From NCBI RefSeq assembly GCF_004331345.1, contig NZ_SJJZ01000001.1, forward strand, positions 1 to 64,000: a stretch of DNA of 64,000 nucleotides, written 5' to 3'. The stretch comes from Kribbella soli (GTDB taxonomy: Bacteria; Actinomycetota; Actinomycetes; Propionibacteriales; Kribbellaceae). The first letter of the stretch is position 1, and each line of letters opens with the position of its first letter. Positions 14,093 to 23,250 of the stretch are shown piece after piece. The notes below the pieces were generated by a model, which was not told the origin of the DNA, searched no databases, and saw only the letters and a list, made by a program, of their open reading frames with translations. Position numbers and translations under genes: made by a program.

Positions 14093-17000
14093 CTTGCGGG
14101 TGCGGGCGAGGGCTATGAGGGTTGCGCCTAGGGCGGCTAGGAGGGTGCCGAGGGTGAGGATGATGGCCGGGGGGCCGCCCGTCGGCGGGAGTTCGGCGCG
14201 GTTGAGGGTGCGGGGGTTGTCGGTGGGCTCGGCGCCGACGGTGAACTTGACCGGTGCGGTGACCGTCTCGCCGGTTTCGTCGGTCCGCTCGTACGTGACC
14301 TTCGCGGTCCCGGTGAAGGCGGCGACCGGCTTGAGCGTGACGGTGCCATCCGTGCCGACCGACCAGGTGCCCGCGCCGTTCGTGACGCTCTTCGCGCAGG
14401 TGCCGGCCGGTGTACGCAGGCAGACCGAGCTCGGCTTGATCGTGCCGCTGTCGTTGAGCAACGGGTTCACCGCGATCGGATTGCCCGGCGTACCGGTTGC
14501 CGTGTCGGGTGCCGCCTTCGCGAGCAACGGTCCCGCGACCGTGACGTCGAGGAGCGCGGTGTCCGACGTACCGTTCGCATCGGTGACGCGGTAGGCCAGC
14601 GCCCGCGTCGTACCGACGAAGTCCTTCGCCGGCGTGAACCTGACCGAGTCGCCGACCACGAACGTGCCTTCGTGCGGCACGGTCACGGACTTCTTCTCCT
14701 TGCCGTCCGCCGGATCCCGCAGTACGACGGAACTCGGGCGGAGCGGCGCCGACGGGTCACCGGCCTTGTCGTTGGCGAGCACGTTCACGTCGACCGCCGT
14801 ACCGAACGCCGTCTCCGCACTGTCGTTAGTGACGACCGGCCGCACCGGGACGACCGTCACGGTGATGGTCGCACGGGCCGAGTTCTGGTTGCTGTCCTTC
14901 ACGTCGTACGCCGCCGGTCGCGCGGTGCCGGTGAACGTCGCCTCCGGGGTGAACGTGACCTTGCCGCTCGCGACGACGTACGTGCCCTGCCCCGCGATCG
15001 TGACCCGGTCGACCAATGCACCACCCGGCCCGACCAGCAGTACCGAAGCCGGGTCGAGCGTCGCGCCCGGCCCCGGCTTGTCGTTCGCGAGCGGGTCGAT
15101 CGTCACCGCGACGTGCTGCTTGGTCCGTGCCTCGTCCGGTACGGCGACCGGACGCGCCTGCACCGTGATCGTCAACGCACCGGATCCGACCGTGCCGTTG
15201 CGGTCGGCAACCTGATACCCGACCGGGACCGCCACCCCCGCGAACCCGTCCACCGGCGCGAACCGGATCGCACCGGACGGCTGCACCGTGAACGTCCCCT
15301 CCCCCGGCACTGCCAGCACTGCTAGCGGATCGCCGTTCACCGGATCGATCAGCCGTACGCCGCCCGCGTCGAGCGGCGCACTCGCATCGCCGGGCTTGTC
15401 GTTCATCAGTACGGCGACCGTGATCGCGGCCTCGTACGGCGTGGTCGCCGCGTCGTCCTTGATCACCGGAACCACCGGCGCGACCGTCACCGTGACCGAC
15501 GCGCTCGCTTTGTTCCCGGTCGTGTCGCTGACCCGGTACGCGACCGACACGACCCCGCGGTACGCCGGCTCCGGGTCGAACGTGATCTTCCCGGACTTCA
15601 CCGTGAACACGCCCTGCCCCGGAATCACCGCCTTCGGTCCCCACGTCCCGCCGTACAGCTGGACCGACGCCGGATCGAGCTGCGCGCCCGTCCCCGGCTC
15701 GTCGTTCGCCAGCGGATCGACGGTGACGGTCACGTTCTGCTTGGTGCCGACCGGATCCGCGACCGCCTTCGGTCCCTTGCCGACCGTCAGCAGCAGCAGG
15801 CCTTCCGCGGTCGTGCCGTTGGCGTCGGCGATCCGGTACGTCGTCGGCGTCGTGACGCCCTGGAATCCCTTGGCCGGCGTGAACTTGACCGCGCCGTACG
15901 CATCGACTGCGTACGTTCCTTCACCGGCACGTGTCATCGTCTTGCCGTAGTGACCGGCCGCGTCCTTCAGCACCACGCTCGCCGGCTTCAGCGGCGCCGA
16001 CGCGTCACCGGGCTTGTCGTTCGCCGGCACGTTCACCGTGACCGCATGCCCGTACGGCGTGATCGCGGAGTCGTTGACCGCGACCGGGTTGACCGGTATC
16101 ACGGTCATGCTCAATGTCGAGGTCGCGAAGTTGCCGTCCGAGTCCGCGACCCGGTACTGCACCGGACTCGCCTTGCCCCGGAACGCGGGCAGCGGATCGA
16201 ACTCGATCGACCCACTCGGCAGCACCGCATAAGTGCCCTGCTGAGGAACCGTCACCTTCTTGGCCGACCCGTTCAGCCCGACGGAACCCTTGTCGAGCTG
16301 CGCGTCAGTGCCCGGCCGGTCGTTGGACAGCACGTTCACCGTCACGGTCACGTTCTGCAGCGTCGACGCGTTGTCGGCGATCGCGACCGGCGGCTGGCCG
16401 ACGGTGACGGTCAATCGAGCGGTCGTCTTCGTTCCGTTGCTGTCGGCCACCTGGTACGTGATCGGCGTACCAGGACCGCGGAACGTCGCTCCCGGGTCCG
16501 CGCGAACCGCTCCCCCGGCCGCGGTGTAGACGCCTTCGTTCGGGATCCGCACCGCTGCCTTCAGCACCCCGTCGGCCGGATCGACGAGCAGCAGACTGCC
16601 CGGCACCAGCGGCGCGGTCGGGTCGCCCGGCTTGTCGTTCGCGAGCACCTGCACCGTGACGCTCTTGCCGTACGGCGTCCGCGCGGCGTCGTCGGCCGCG
16701 ACCGGGGTGATCGGCGTGATCGTGACCGTGATCGTCGACCGCGCCGTCTGACCGAACAGGTCGGCGATCCGGTACGTCACCTTGGTCGCCGTACCGGTGA
16801 AGCCCGGCAACGGGTCGACGGTGACCGTGCCGTCCGGGTTGACCCGGTAGTCGGCCTGCCCCGGGATCTTCACGAGCTTCTTCAGCGAGCCGTCTGCCGG
16901 ATCCACCAACGTGAGGCTGCGCGGATCGAGTGCCGTCCCGAGACCGGCCTTGTCGTTGGCGAGCGGCGTGACCCGCACCGAGAGGTTCTGCTTTCCGGTC

Positions 17001-19822
17001 GCGGTATCGGGTGCCGCGGTCGGCGCAGGCGGCTTGGCGACCGTGACGGTCAGCGTTGCCGTGGTCGTCGTACCGTTCACGTCCGAGACGCGGTACGTGA
17101 CCGGCGTCGCGGCGCCGGTGAACTTGGGCAGCGGGTCGACCTCGACCTTCCCGTCCGCCTTCGTCGTGTACGTCGCCTGACCGGGGATCACGAGGGTCGC
17201 GGTCGGCAGCTTGGTGGTCGGGTCGATCATCCGCACGGTGCTCGGAACCAGCGGCACCGACGGATCGCCGGCCGTGTCGTTCGACAGGACCGGCACGCTG
17301 ACGTTCGTGTCGTACGCCGTACCCGTTGTGTCGTCGGACGCGTCGGGCTGCACCTTCGTCACCCGCGCGGTCAACGTCGACTTCCCGATCGCGTCGTTGC
17401 TGTCGGCAACCTGGTAGCCGACCGCGGTCGCAGTGCCGCTGAACGTCGGCAGCGGCTCGAACAACACCCCGCCGTCGGCCTTCACCGAGTACTTGCCCTG
17501 GCCGGCGATGACGAGCGACAGCACGGGCTGCGTGGGCGTCAGCAGGCGCACGCTGCTGGGCTTCAGCGCAGCACCCGTCGGCCCTGGCTTGTCGTTCGCG
17601 AGGACCGCGGCCACCACGGAGCGGCCCTGCAACGTGGTGATCGGGTCCGGGTTCGCGACCGGCGGGCCGGGGGCGGCGACGGAGACGGTCAGCTCGGCGC
17701 GCGCCGCCGTACCGTTCTTGTCGAGCACCTGATAGGTCACCGGCGTACCGACTCCGGTGAAGCCGTGCAGGGGCTGGAAGGTCACTTTGCCGGCGGCCAC
17801 CAGGTAGGTGCCTTGCCGGGCGACCGTCAGCTTGTCGACGAGCTTCTTGCTGACCGGGTCGAGGAGCCGCAACGTCGCGGGCACGAGCGGCGCGTCCGGC
17901 GACCCCGGAAGGTCGTTGTCGAGCACGGGTACGACGAGGTCGGTGTCGAACGCGGTCGAGACCGAGTCACCGTTGGCGGTCGGCGTCACCGGCGTGACCG
18001 CGACGGCGAGCGTGGACTCGGCCGTCTGGTGGGTGGTGTCGGTGACGCGGTAGCCGATCGACGTACCGACGCCGGTGAACTGCGGTTTCGGGACGAAGTC
18101 CACGCCGCCGTCGGGCTTCACGACGTACTGGCCCTCGCCCGCGATCACGACCTTCTTCTTGAACGCGGCATCGGCCGGATCACGCAGTACGACGGAACCG
18201 GGCACGAGCTGCACGCCCGCGGCCGCGCGGTCATTGGCGAGCGGCTTGACGGCCACGCTGACGTTCTGCGGCGTGGTCACCGTGTCGGGGGTCGCGACCG
18301 GACGATCCGGGAGGGACACCGTGACGGTCAGCTTGGCGGTGGCCGCCGTACCGTTGCTGTCGGCAACGCGGTAACCGACCGGTTTGGCCGCTCCGACGAA
18401 GCCAGGCACCGGTTCGACGCGGACGGTGCCGTCGGGCTTGGCGACGTACTTCGCCTGGCCGACAACATTCACCATCTGCACGCACTTGTTGCCGTCGACG
18501 AGGCAGAGAGTCGCGGGCGCCAGCGGCGTACTCGGGTCGCCCGGCTTGTCGTTGCCGAGCACCGGTACGACGATCGCTGTGTTGAACCCGGTCGTCGCCG
18601 CGTCGTCGGTCAGGACCGGCGGTGGCGGCGGTGTGATCGCGAACGGGTAGTCCTCGACCTCGCCCGCATCAGCCGCGCCGGTCGGCTTCTCGACCTGCGC
18701 ATCGGTGTACCCGACCCGCACCCGCGCGTACGACGCTCCTGCCTTCGGGGCGAGCTCGGACCACCGCAGCGTGACCGTCGTCTGCTTGGCGGCGAACGCG
18801 GCGCAGGCCCGCTCGCCCGCGTCGAAGGCTCCGTTGCCGTTGACGTCGATCCACGCGCACGCCCGCCCGGCCTTCGACGGACCGGCCAGCTGCAGGTCGG
18901 CCGTGTACGTCGTCTGGTTGGTACGAAGCGGTGTGAAAACGACACCGTCGTCGGCCTGATCCGGTGTCGCCGGGCCGGTCGTGCCGTTCGCGACGCCGGC
19001 GTTGTCCTCGGTGACATCCTTGCCGAGCTGTACGTCGCTCAGCACTGACCACGCCGCCCCGTACGACGCCGGTGCGTCGCCGAAGTCCTCGGGCGCGGAC
19101 GCGAGGAGCGAGAACGCGTCACCGGACGATCCGTTGTTCAGCGCGGGCAACTTCGGATGCTTCGTGAACAGCGCCGACACGTCGAAGCTGACCTTGGTGA
19201 CAACGCCGTTGACGCGAACCGATCCGCAGGCAGCGGTCGCGGAGGTGTCGAGGCCGGACGGGGACTTGGTGTTCACGCAGTTCGGGCCGGCGTCGTGGTT
19301 CGCGGCGGTGATCGTGTCGCTGGTCACCGAGAGGTTGTTGCCCTGTCCGAGTTTCGTGAGGCTGAGTCCGGCGGTGGTGAGCTTCAGGACCGAGTGCAGT
19401 TCGGACTGTGCGGTCGTCTGGCCGTTCACGGTCCGGGTGACGGATCCGCCGAGGCCGCCGAGGTGCAGCACCGGGTTGCGGACGGGCTGGGAGAACGCGA
19501 TCGTCACCGTGCCGCGGTCGCCGCAGCCGCCGGTGGACGCGCAGTCGCCGGTGTTCACCACCACGTCCTGCGCCGGTGCGTCCTTGCCGATCGCGGGCTG
19601 GTAGGTGGCCGGCCCGACGGTGCGGAAGCCGGCCGTCGTCGGGTCGCCGAGCTCGGTCAGCCCGCTCGCGGTGATCGTCTGCCGGAGCCCCGAGCCGGGC
19701 ATCACGGTGGTAGCGCTGTCCGTGAAAGGCGCCGTTGGCACCTGGTAGGCGGTCGCGGTCAGGGTGCCCAGGCTCAAGAGGCCGGTGGCAAGAAGAATGG
19801 CCCCCGGTCGGGTTGCCCGCAT
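14090..19822 (-). CDS. giant CshA-type fibrillar surface adhesin, LPxTG-anchored
   Basis: 1910 residues. Residues 1-25 are a signal peptide. About 30-240 resemble the non-repetitive N-terminal domain of CshA/CshB fibrillar adhesins. About 245-395 form a GEVED domain with a calcium-loop-like DVNGNGAFDAGE and the name motif GEVEDYPF. Residues about 403-1865 are 14 tandem repeats of roughly 104 residues, each with an LANDKPG-type motif and a YRVxDxNG motif. LPPTGG at about 1878-1883, a hydrophobic stretch and RTRK form a sortase signal. The protein should be covalently wall-anchored and stalk-like. Repeats alternate between two subtypes. The ATG at 19822 follows GGGAGG, and a longer upstream reading is rejected. 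Confidence 0.92.
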   Translation of the reverse strand: MRATRPGAILLATGLLSLGTLTATAYQVPTAPFTDSATTVMPGSGLRQTITASGLTELGDPTTAGFRTVGPATYQPAIGKDAPAQDVVVNTGDCASTGGCGDRGTVTIAFSQPVRNPVLHLGGLGGSVTRTVNGQTTAQSELHSVLKLTTAGLSLTKLGQGNNLSVTSDTITAANHDAGPNCVNTKSPSGLDTSATAACGSVRVNGVVTKVSFDVSALFTKHPKLPALNNGSSGDAFSLLASAPEDFGDAPASYGAAWSVLSDVQLGKDVTEDNAGVANGTTGPATPDQADDGVVFTPLRTNQTTYTADLQLAGPSKAGRACAWIDVNGNGAFDAGERACAAFAAKQTTVTLRWSELAPKAGASYARVRVGYTDAQVEKPTGAADAGEVEDYPFAITPPPPPVLTDDAATTGFNTAIVVPVLGNDKPGDPSTPLAPATLCLVDGNKCVQMVNVVGQAKYVAKPDGTVRVEPVPGFVGAAKPVGYRVADSNGTAATAKLTVTVSLPDRPVATPDTVTTPQNVSVAVKPLANDRAAAGVQLVPGSVVLRDPADAAFKKKVVIAGEGQYVVKPDGGVDFVPKPQFTGVGTSIGYRVTDTTHQTAESTLAVAVTPVTPTANGDSVSTAFDTDLVVPVLDNDLPGSPDAPLVPATLRLLDPVSKKLVDKLTVARQGTYLVAAGKVTFQPLHGFTGVGTPVTYQVLDKNGTAARAELTVSVAAPGPPVANPDPITTLQGRSVVAAVLANDKPGPTGAALKPSSVRLLTPTQPVLSLVIAGQGKYSVKADGGVLFEPLPTFSGTATAVGYQVADSNDAIGKSTLTARVTKVQPDASDDTTGTAYDTNVSVPVLSNDTAGDPSVPLVPSTVRMIDPTTKLPTATLVIPGQATYTTKADGKVEVDPLPKFTGAATPVTYRVSDVNGTTTTATLTVTVAKPPAPTAAPDTATGKQNLSVRVTPLANDKAGLGTALDPRSLTLVDPADGSLKKLVKIPGQADYRVNPDGTVTVDPLPGFTGTATKVTYRIADLFGQTARSTITVTITPITPVAADDAARTPYGKSVTVQVLANDKPGDPTAPLVPGSLLLVDPADGVLKAAVRIPNEGVYTAAGGAVRADPGATFRGPGTPITYQVADSNGTKTTARLTVTVGQPPVAIADNASTLQNVTVTVNVLSNDRPGTDAQLDKGSVGLNGSAKKVTVPQQGTYAVLPSGSIEFDPLPAFRGKASPVQYRVADSDGNFATSTLSMTVIPVNPVAVNDSAITPYGHAVTVNVPANDKPGDASAPLKPASVVLKDAAGHYGKTMTRAGEGTYAVDAYGAVKFTPAKGFQGVTTPTTYRIADANGTTAEGLLLLTVGKGPKAVADPVGTKQNVTVTVDPLANDEPGTGAQLDPASVQLYGGTWGPKAVIPGQGVFTVKSGKITFDPEPAYRGVVSVAYRVSDTTGNKASASVTVTVAPVVPVIKDDAATTPYEAAITVAVLMNDKPGDASAPLDAGGVRLIDPVNGDPLAVLAVPGEGTFTVQPSGAIRFAPVDGFAGVAVPVGYQVADRNGTVGSGALTITVQARPVAVPDEARTKQHVAVTIDPLANDKPGPGATLDPASVLLVGPGGALVDRVTIAGQGTYVVASGKVTFTPEATFTGTARPAAYDVKDSNQNSARATITVTVVPVRPVVTNDSAETAFGTAVDVNVLANDKAGDPSAPLRPSSVVLRDPADGKEKKSVTVPHEGTFVVGDSVRFTPAKDFVGTTRALAYRVTDANGTSDTALLDVTVAGPLLAKAAPDTATGTPGNPIAVNPLLNDSGTIKPSSVCLRTPAGTCAKSVTNGAGTWSVGTDGTVTLKPVAAFTGTAKVTYERTDETGETVTAPVKFTVGAEPTDNPRTLNRAELPPTGGPPAIILTLGTLLAALGATLIALARTRK

Positions 19823-19882
19823 GTGTCCCGCCCTCCCGAGCAATTCAGGTGCATTGCTGCGGCCGCGTGGCGGGCGGGCCTG

Positions 19883-19912
19883 CGTAGACGTTAACGGTCT
19901 GCGCAGACTCAA
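19883..19912 (-). promoter_or_regulatory. possible adhesin promoter with 12-base palindrome
   Basis: GTCTGCGCAGAC (19897-19908) is a perfect palindrome in the 100-base gap ahead of the adhesin. TTGAGT (19907-19912, minus strand) could be a -35 and TCTACG (19883-19888) a poor -10, 18 bases apart. If so, the palindrome lies inside the promoter and would suit an operator. This is suggestive only. Confidence 0.3.
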
Positions 19913-19925
19913 TGTTACGGGAGAA

Positions 19926-22136
19926 TCACTCTCCGAGGTCGTAGATCCGGACCTTGCCGACGCTGTGTCGTCGTACGGCGAGCTGGTCGAGCGCCGGCGC
20001 AGCGGGTCCGTTGCGCGTGTCGGCGTACAGCCAGCGAACGCCGTACTCGTCGCGCAGCCTGCGCAGCACCTCGGCGGTCGGTGCGGTGAGGGCCTGGTTG
20101 GTGAGGGCGACACGGTCCGGCCACGGTGACGGCTGCTCGGTGTAGCGGCGGCCACCGTCGCCCTGCTTGGCCATCGCCTGGTTCGTGTAGGCCCAGCCCT
20201 CGATCAGCGTGCGGCGGCCGGCGATCCCGCTGACCAGGTACCCCCGGGCGTCGCATCCTGGCGCGGGCAGGCCCGCCGGACGGCACCAGGTGTTCGTCGC
20301 CACCACGTCGGTCGGCGCGGAGTGCTGCCCGAGCCAGAGCGCAGCCTCGGCCTCGTCCGGGTACACCCACCACCGCGCCGCCCGGTACGTCGGCGCCTTC
20401 TCGGTGTCACCACGTACCGCGCTCTGCAGGAAGGAGCTGATCGGTGCCGTCGAGAGCAGCACCAGTACGACGAACATGCCGCCACCGGCTTGTCGCAACG
20501 TCAGGCGCCAGACGAGCAGCAGGAAGAGCGTGATCCCGAGGACGACGAGCAACATCCGGGTGCTCAACCACAGCTGGCGACCGGTCGACGCCGCCGGCAC
20601 ACCACGCGCCCAGACGATCAGACCGGCATAACCGATCGACAGGACGAACGCGGCGATCGCAATGGGGACCGGACGACCAGAGGCGCGCGCACTGGTCGCT
20701 GCGAACCAGCCGGCTCCGGCCAGGCTGAACGGTGCCGCGGTGTAGACGAAGTACGACTCGCTCACCGACGGGTGGTCGATCAGCAGGTAGCCCGCCCACC
20801 CCGCGATCATCGCGCCGAGCAGGAACCACGCGATCGGGTCCTTCCTGCCGACGACGCCGAAGCCGGCCCAGGACATCGCCTGCAGAGTCAGCAGCAGTCC
20901 GAGCAGCAGGCTCAGCGTTCCGATCACCTCGCCGTGCGCCAGCGCCGGCAGGATCAGTCCGCCGTCGCCCGGCTGCGTCTTGTCGCCAGTGGCAGCGGTG
21001 TAGACGGGCAGCGACTTCAGTACGGCGAGAAACTGCAGCCGCGACCCACTGGTGCTGCCGGCCACCGTCAGGAAGGTGATCGCTCCGACGACGAGCAGTG
21101 CGACCGTCGTGCCTATCAGGCGCCACGGGAGCCGTCGCGTTGTCACTAGTAGGTACAGGGCAGCAAGGCCAACGCCTGCTACCAGCAACGGGAGCACGGT
21201 CGGCTTGGAGCCGCCGCCGACAACAGCGACCGGCACGATGAGCAGCCAGAGCCAGTGGCTGCCGTCCTTGAACAGCAGGTTGATGAGGAGGATGGATGTG
21301 GTGACAGCCGCGACCATGCCGAACGTTTGCGACGGGCTGAGCAGGCTGACTGGTGGTGCGAGGTTGACGCTCGTGTCGACCAGCAGGAACAGCTGCGGCG
21401 CAGCCAGCGCGAGTGCGGCGAGCACGCCGGTCCACCAGGTGCGGCTGACGACACGGGCGAGTGTCGCGCAGACGAGCAGCGAAACGACCAGCCACGGCAG
21501 GACCCAGAGCCGGAACAGCACGACCATCGGAGTGAGCCGCGTGACGTCGACAGCCGCGGCCATGTCGGCGTTCGCGAACCAGTGGTACTCGAGCCGCTCG
21601 TTGACGACCTGCGGGATCTGGGGCGGCACGGTGCGGGTCAGCTCTTGCACCATCGACAGGTGGTACAGGAGGTCGGGGTAGTACGCCTCGCCGTACGGCG
21701 GCATCGGGTGGTACGCCATCACGCCGAACGTGGCTGCGCCGACCATCACCGCCGCGGACACCGCCAACCCGACCGTCCACGCAACTGGTAGCGGTCTGGG
21801 CTCGGCGATCCGGAAGTACTGCCGCCCGACGAGAGCGAAGCCGATCAGGACGAGCGCCGGCCACACGATCAACCAGCGCTGCCAGCCGAGCGCGGTGAAG
21901 ATCGCCCAGCCGATCAACTGCCAGGTCGCGCCGACGACCGACCCGAGTCCGAGGTCCTCAGCCCAGTTACCGGTACTGCGCCACGCGGCCCGCAACAGCA
22001 ATGTGCCCGGCAGCGCGATCGCTCCGGCGAAGTAGACGGCGTACTTGACGAGCGGACCGAATCCGACGTCGCCGAGCGATACGAACCCACCGACCGCCAC
22101 CAGGATCGGCAGCAGCCACGGGGCAGCCCGCTTCAT
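19926..22136 (-). CDS. polytopic membrane protein, GT-C glycosyltransferase-like
   Basis: 736 residues with about a dozen predicted membrane helices from residue 8 onward. A large loop near 155-200 (YHPMPPYGEAYYPDLLYHLSM, NERLEYHWFANAD) holds acidic and aromatic residues, as in GT-C enzymes that use polyprenyl-phosphate sugars. The C-terminal 170 residues are soluble and outward-facing by pattern (EAALWLGQHSAPTDVVATN, YGVRWLYADTR), as in several GT-C-like families. No exact family is certain. It lies directly upstream of the adhesin and downstream of a polyprenyl-phosphate-type GT2, so a role in surface glycosylation is a reasonable inference. Confidence 0.65.
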   Translation of the reverse strand: MKRAAPWLLPILVAVGGFVSLGDVGFGPLVKYAVYFAGAIALPGTLLLRAAWRSTGNWAEDLGLGSVVGATWQLIGWAIFTALGWQRWLIVWPALVLIGFALVGRQYFRIAEPRPLPVAWTVGLAVSAAVMVGAATFGVMAYHPMPPYGEAYYPDLLYHLSMVQELTRTVPPQIPQVVNERLEYHWFANADMAAAVDVTRLTPMVVLFRLWVLPWLVVSLLVCATLARVVSRTWWTGVLAALALAAPQLFLLVDTSVNLAPPVSLLSPSQTFGMVAAVTTSILLINLLFKDGSHWLWLLIVPVAVVGGGSKPTVLPLLVAGVGLAALYLLVTTRRLPWRLIGTTVALLVVGAITFLTVAGSTSGSRLQFLAVLKSLPVYTAATGDKTQPGDGGLILPALAHGEVIGTLSLLLGLLLTLQAMSWAGFGVVGRKDPIAWFLLGAMIAGWAGYLLIDHPSVSESYFVYTAAPFSLAGAGWFAATSARASGRPVPIAIAAFVLSIGYAGLIVWARGVPAASTGRQLWLSTRMLLVVLGITLFLLLVWRLTLRQAGGGMFVVLVLLSTAPISSFLQSAVRGDTEKAPTYRAARWWVYPDEAEAALWLGQHSAPTDVVATNTWCRPAGLPAPGCDARGYLVSGIAGRRTLIEGWAYTNQAMAKQGDGGRRYTEQPSPWPDRVALTNQALTAPTAEVLRRLRDEYGVRWLYADTRNGPAAPALDQLAVRRHSVGKVRIYDLGE

Positions 22137-22141
22137 CTGTT

Positions 22142-22226
22142 AGAGGGCGTCTTGGAACCCAGCGCCGCCGCGAGCAGGTGCCCGCCGAGTGCCGCGCAGT
22201 AGGCGCTGGGTTTCAAGACGCTCTCT
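22142..22226 (-). repeat. long imperfect hairpin between glycosyltransferase and membrane protein genes
   Basis: Arms 22142-22166 and 22202-22226 pair over 25 bases with two mismatches (core GTCTTG, AACCCAGCGCC) around a 35-base loop. The TGA stop of the upstream glycosyltransferase lies inside the first-transcribed arm. It fills the whole gap between the two genes, so it may partly terminate or process the transcript and set unequal expression. Confidence 0.7.
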
Positions 22227-23205
22227 CGGACTGAGTGCTTTCGTGAACGGGCTCCTGATGCCCGTGGTCCGTCAGGCTGTCGTATCCGACGAGGAACTGC
22301 GGTCTGCGCTGGCTCGACTGGAACAAGCGGGCGACGTACTCACCCAGCAGGCCGAGGCACAACAGCTGGATCGCGCCGATCACGCTGACCGCGAGGACCG
22401 TCGACGTCCAGCCGGGGATGCTCCGGCCGGTCAGCTTGATCACCAGCGCGCCGACCACGAACAGCCCGGACATCGCGCCACCGAGCAGACCCAGCCAGGT
22501 CGCCAGCCGCAGCGGCGCCGCCGAGAACGCGGTCACGCTGTCGAACGCGAGCCGGACCATCTTGGAGAAGCTGTACTTCGTCGAGCCGGCGGCCCGCTCC
22601 GCCCGGACGTACTTGACCTCGGCGCTCGGGAAGCCGAGCCACGGGATCACCAGACGGAAGACCCGGCCGTCGTCGGGGAGCGCGTTCACCGCGTCCACCA
22701 CCCGGCGGGTCACCAGCCGGAAGTCGGCCGCGTCGAACGGGATGTCCTTGCCGACCAGGCGGCACATCAACCGGTAGTACAGCCGCGCCGACGTACGTTT
22801 CGCCCAGGAATCGCTCGAGCGGTCGGAGCGTACGCCGTACACGACGTCGACGTCCTGCTCACGGACGGCTTGCAGGAACTCGGCGACGACCTCCGGCGGA
22901 TCCTGCAGGTCGGCGTCGATCGTGACGACGTACTGGCCGCGGGCGCGGCGGAAGCCGGCCGACTGGGCGGCCTGGTGACCGCTGTTGCGGAGCAGGCGGA
23001 CGACCCGGAGCTGCGGCCAGACCTTGGCGGCGTCGAGGAGCAGCGCCGCAGTGCGGTCGCGGCTGCCGTCGTCGACGACCAGCAGTTCGTAGGTGATCCC
23101 CAGGCCGTCGAGCAGCGGGTGCATCCGCTCGAAGAACATCGGCAGCACCTCTTCCTCGTCGTACATCGGTACGACGACGGAGAGCTCGGGGTGGGTGTCC
23201 CGCAT
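22213..23205 (-). CDS. family 2 glycosyltransferase, polyprenyl-phosphate sugar synthase type
   Basis: 330 residues with a GT2 catalytic domain: LSVVVPMYDEEEVLP at the N-terminus, LLVVDDGSRDRT near 42, and DADLQDPPE near 97 with the metal-binding DAD. Two C-terminal membrane helices (residues about 232-255 and 270-293) give the DPM1/GtrB-like layout of enzymes that load a sugar on undecaprenyl or decaprenyl phosphate. Its lipid-linked product would be a donor for a GT-C enzyme such as its neighbour. The sugar cannot be deduced. Confidence 0.88.
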   Translation of the reverse strand: MRDTHPELSVVVPMYDEEEVLPMFFERMHPLLDGLGITYELLVVDDGSRDRTAALLLDAAKVWPQLRVVRLLRNSGHQAAQSAGFRRARGQYVVTIDADLQDPPEVVAEFLQAVREQDVDVVYGVRSDRSSDSWAKRTSARLYYRLMCRLVGKDIPFDAADFRLVTRRVVDAVNALPDDGRVFRLVIPWLGFPSAEVKYVRAERAAGSTKYSFSKMVRLAFDSVTAFSAAPLRLATWLGLLGGAMSGLFVVGALVIKLTGRSIPGWTSTVLAVSVIGAIQLLCLGLLGEYVARLFQSSQRRPQFLVGYDSLTDHGHQEPVHESTQSERAS

Positions 23206-23250
23206 CGGCTGCCTTTCGGATCCTGGTGGGCTCTGACCTTACTAGCGCGG

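Noticed and set aside
15950..19048. A 1032-codon open frame on the plus strand inside the adhesin region, and other long frames there
   Set aside because: It is a shadow of the minus-strand repeats: GC-rich third positions of the adhesin keep the opposite frame open. The product is an Arg/His/Asp-rich low-complexity chain with no domain, and no ribosome binding site precedes it.
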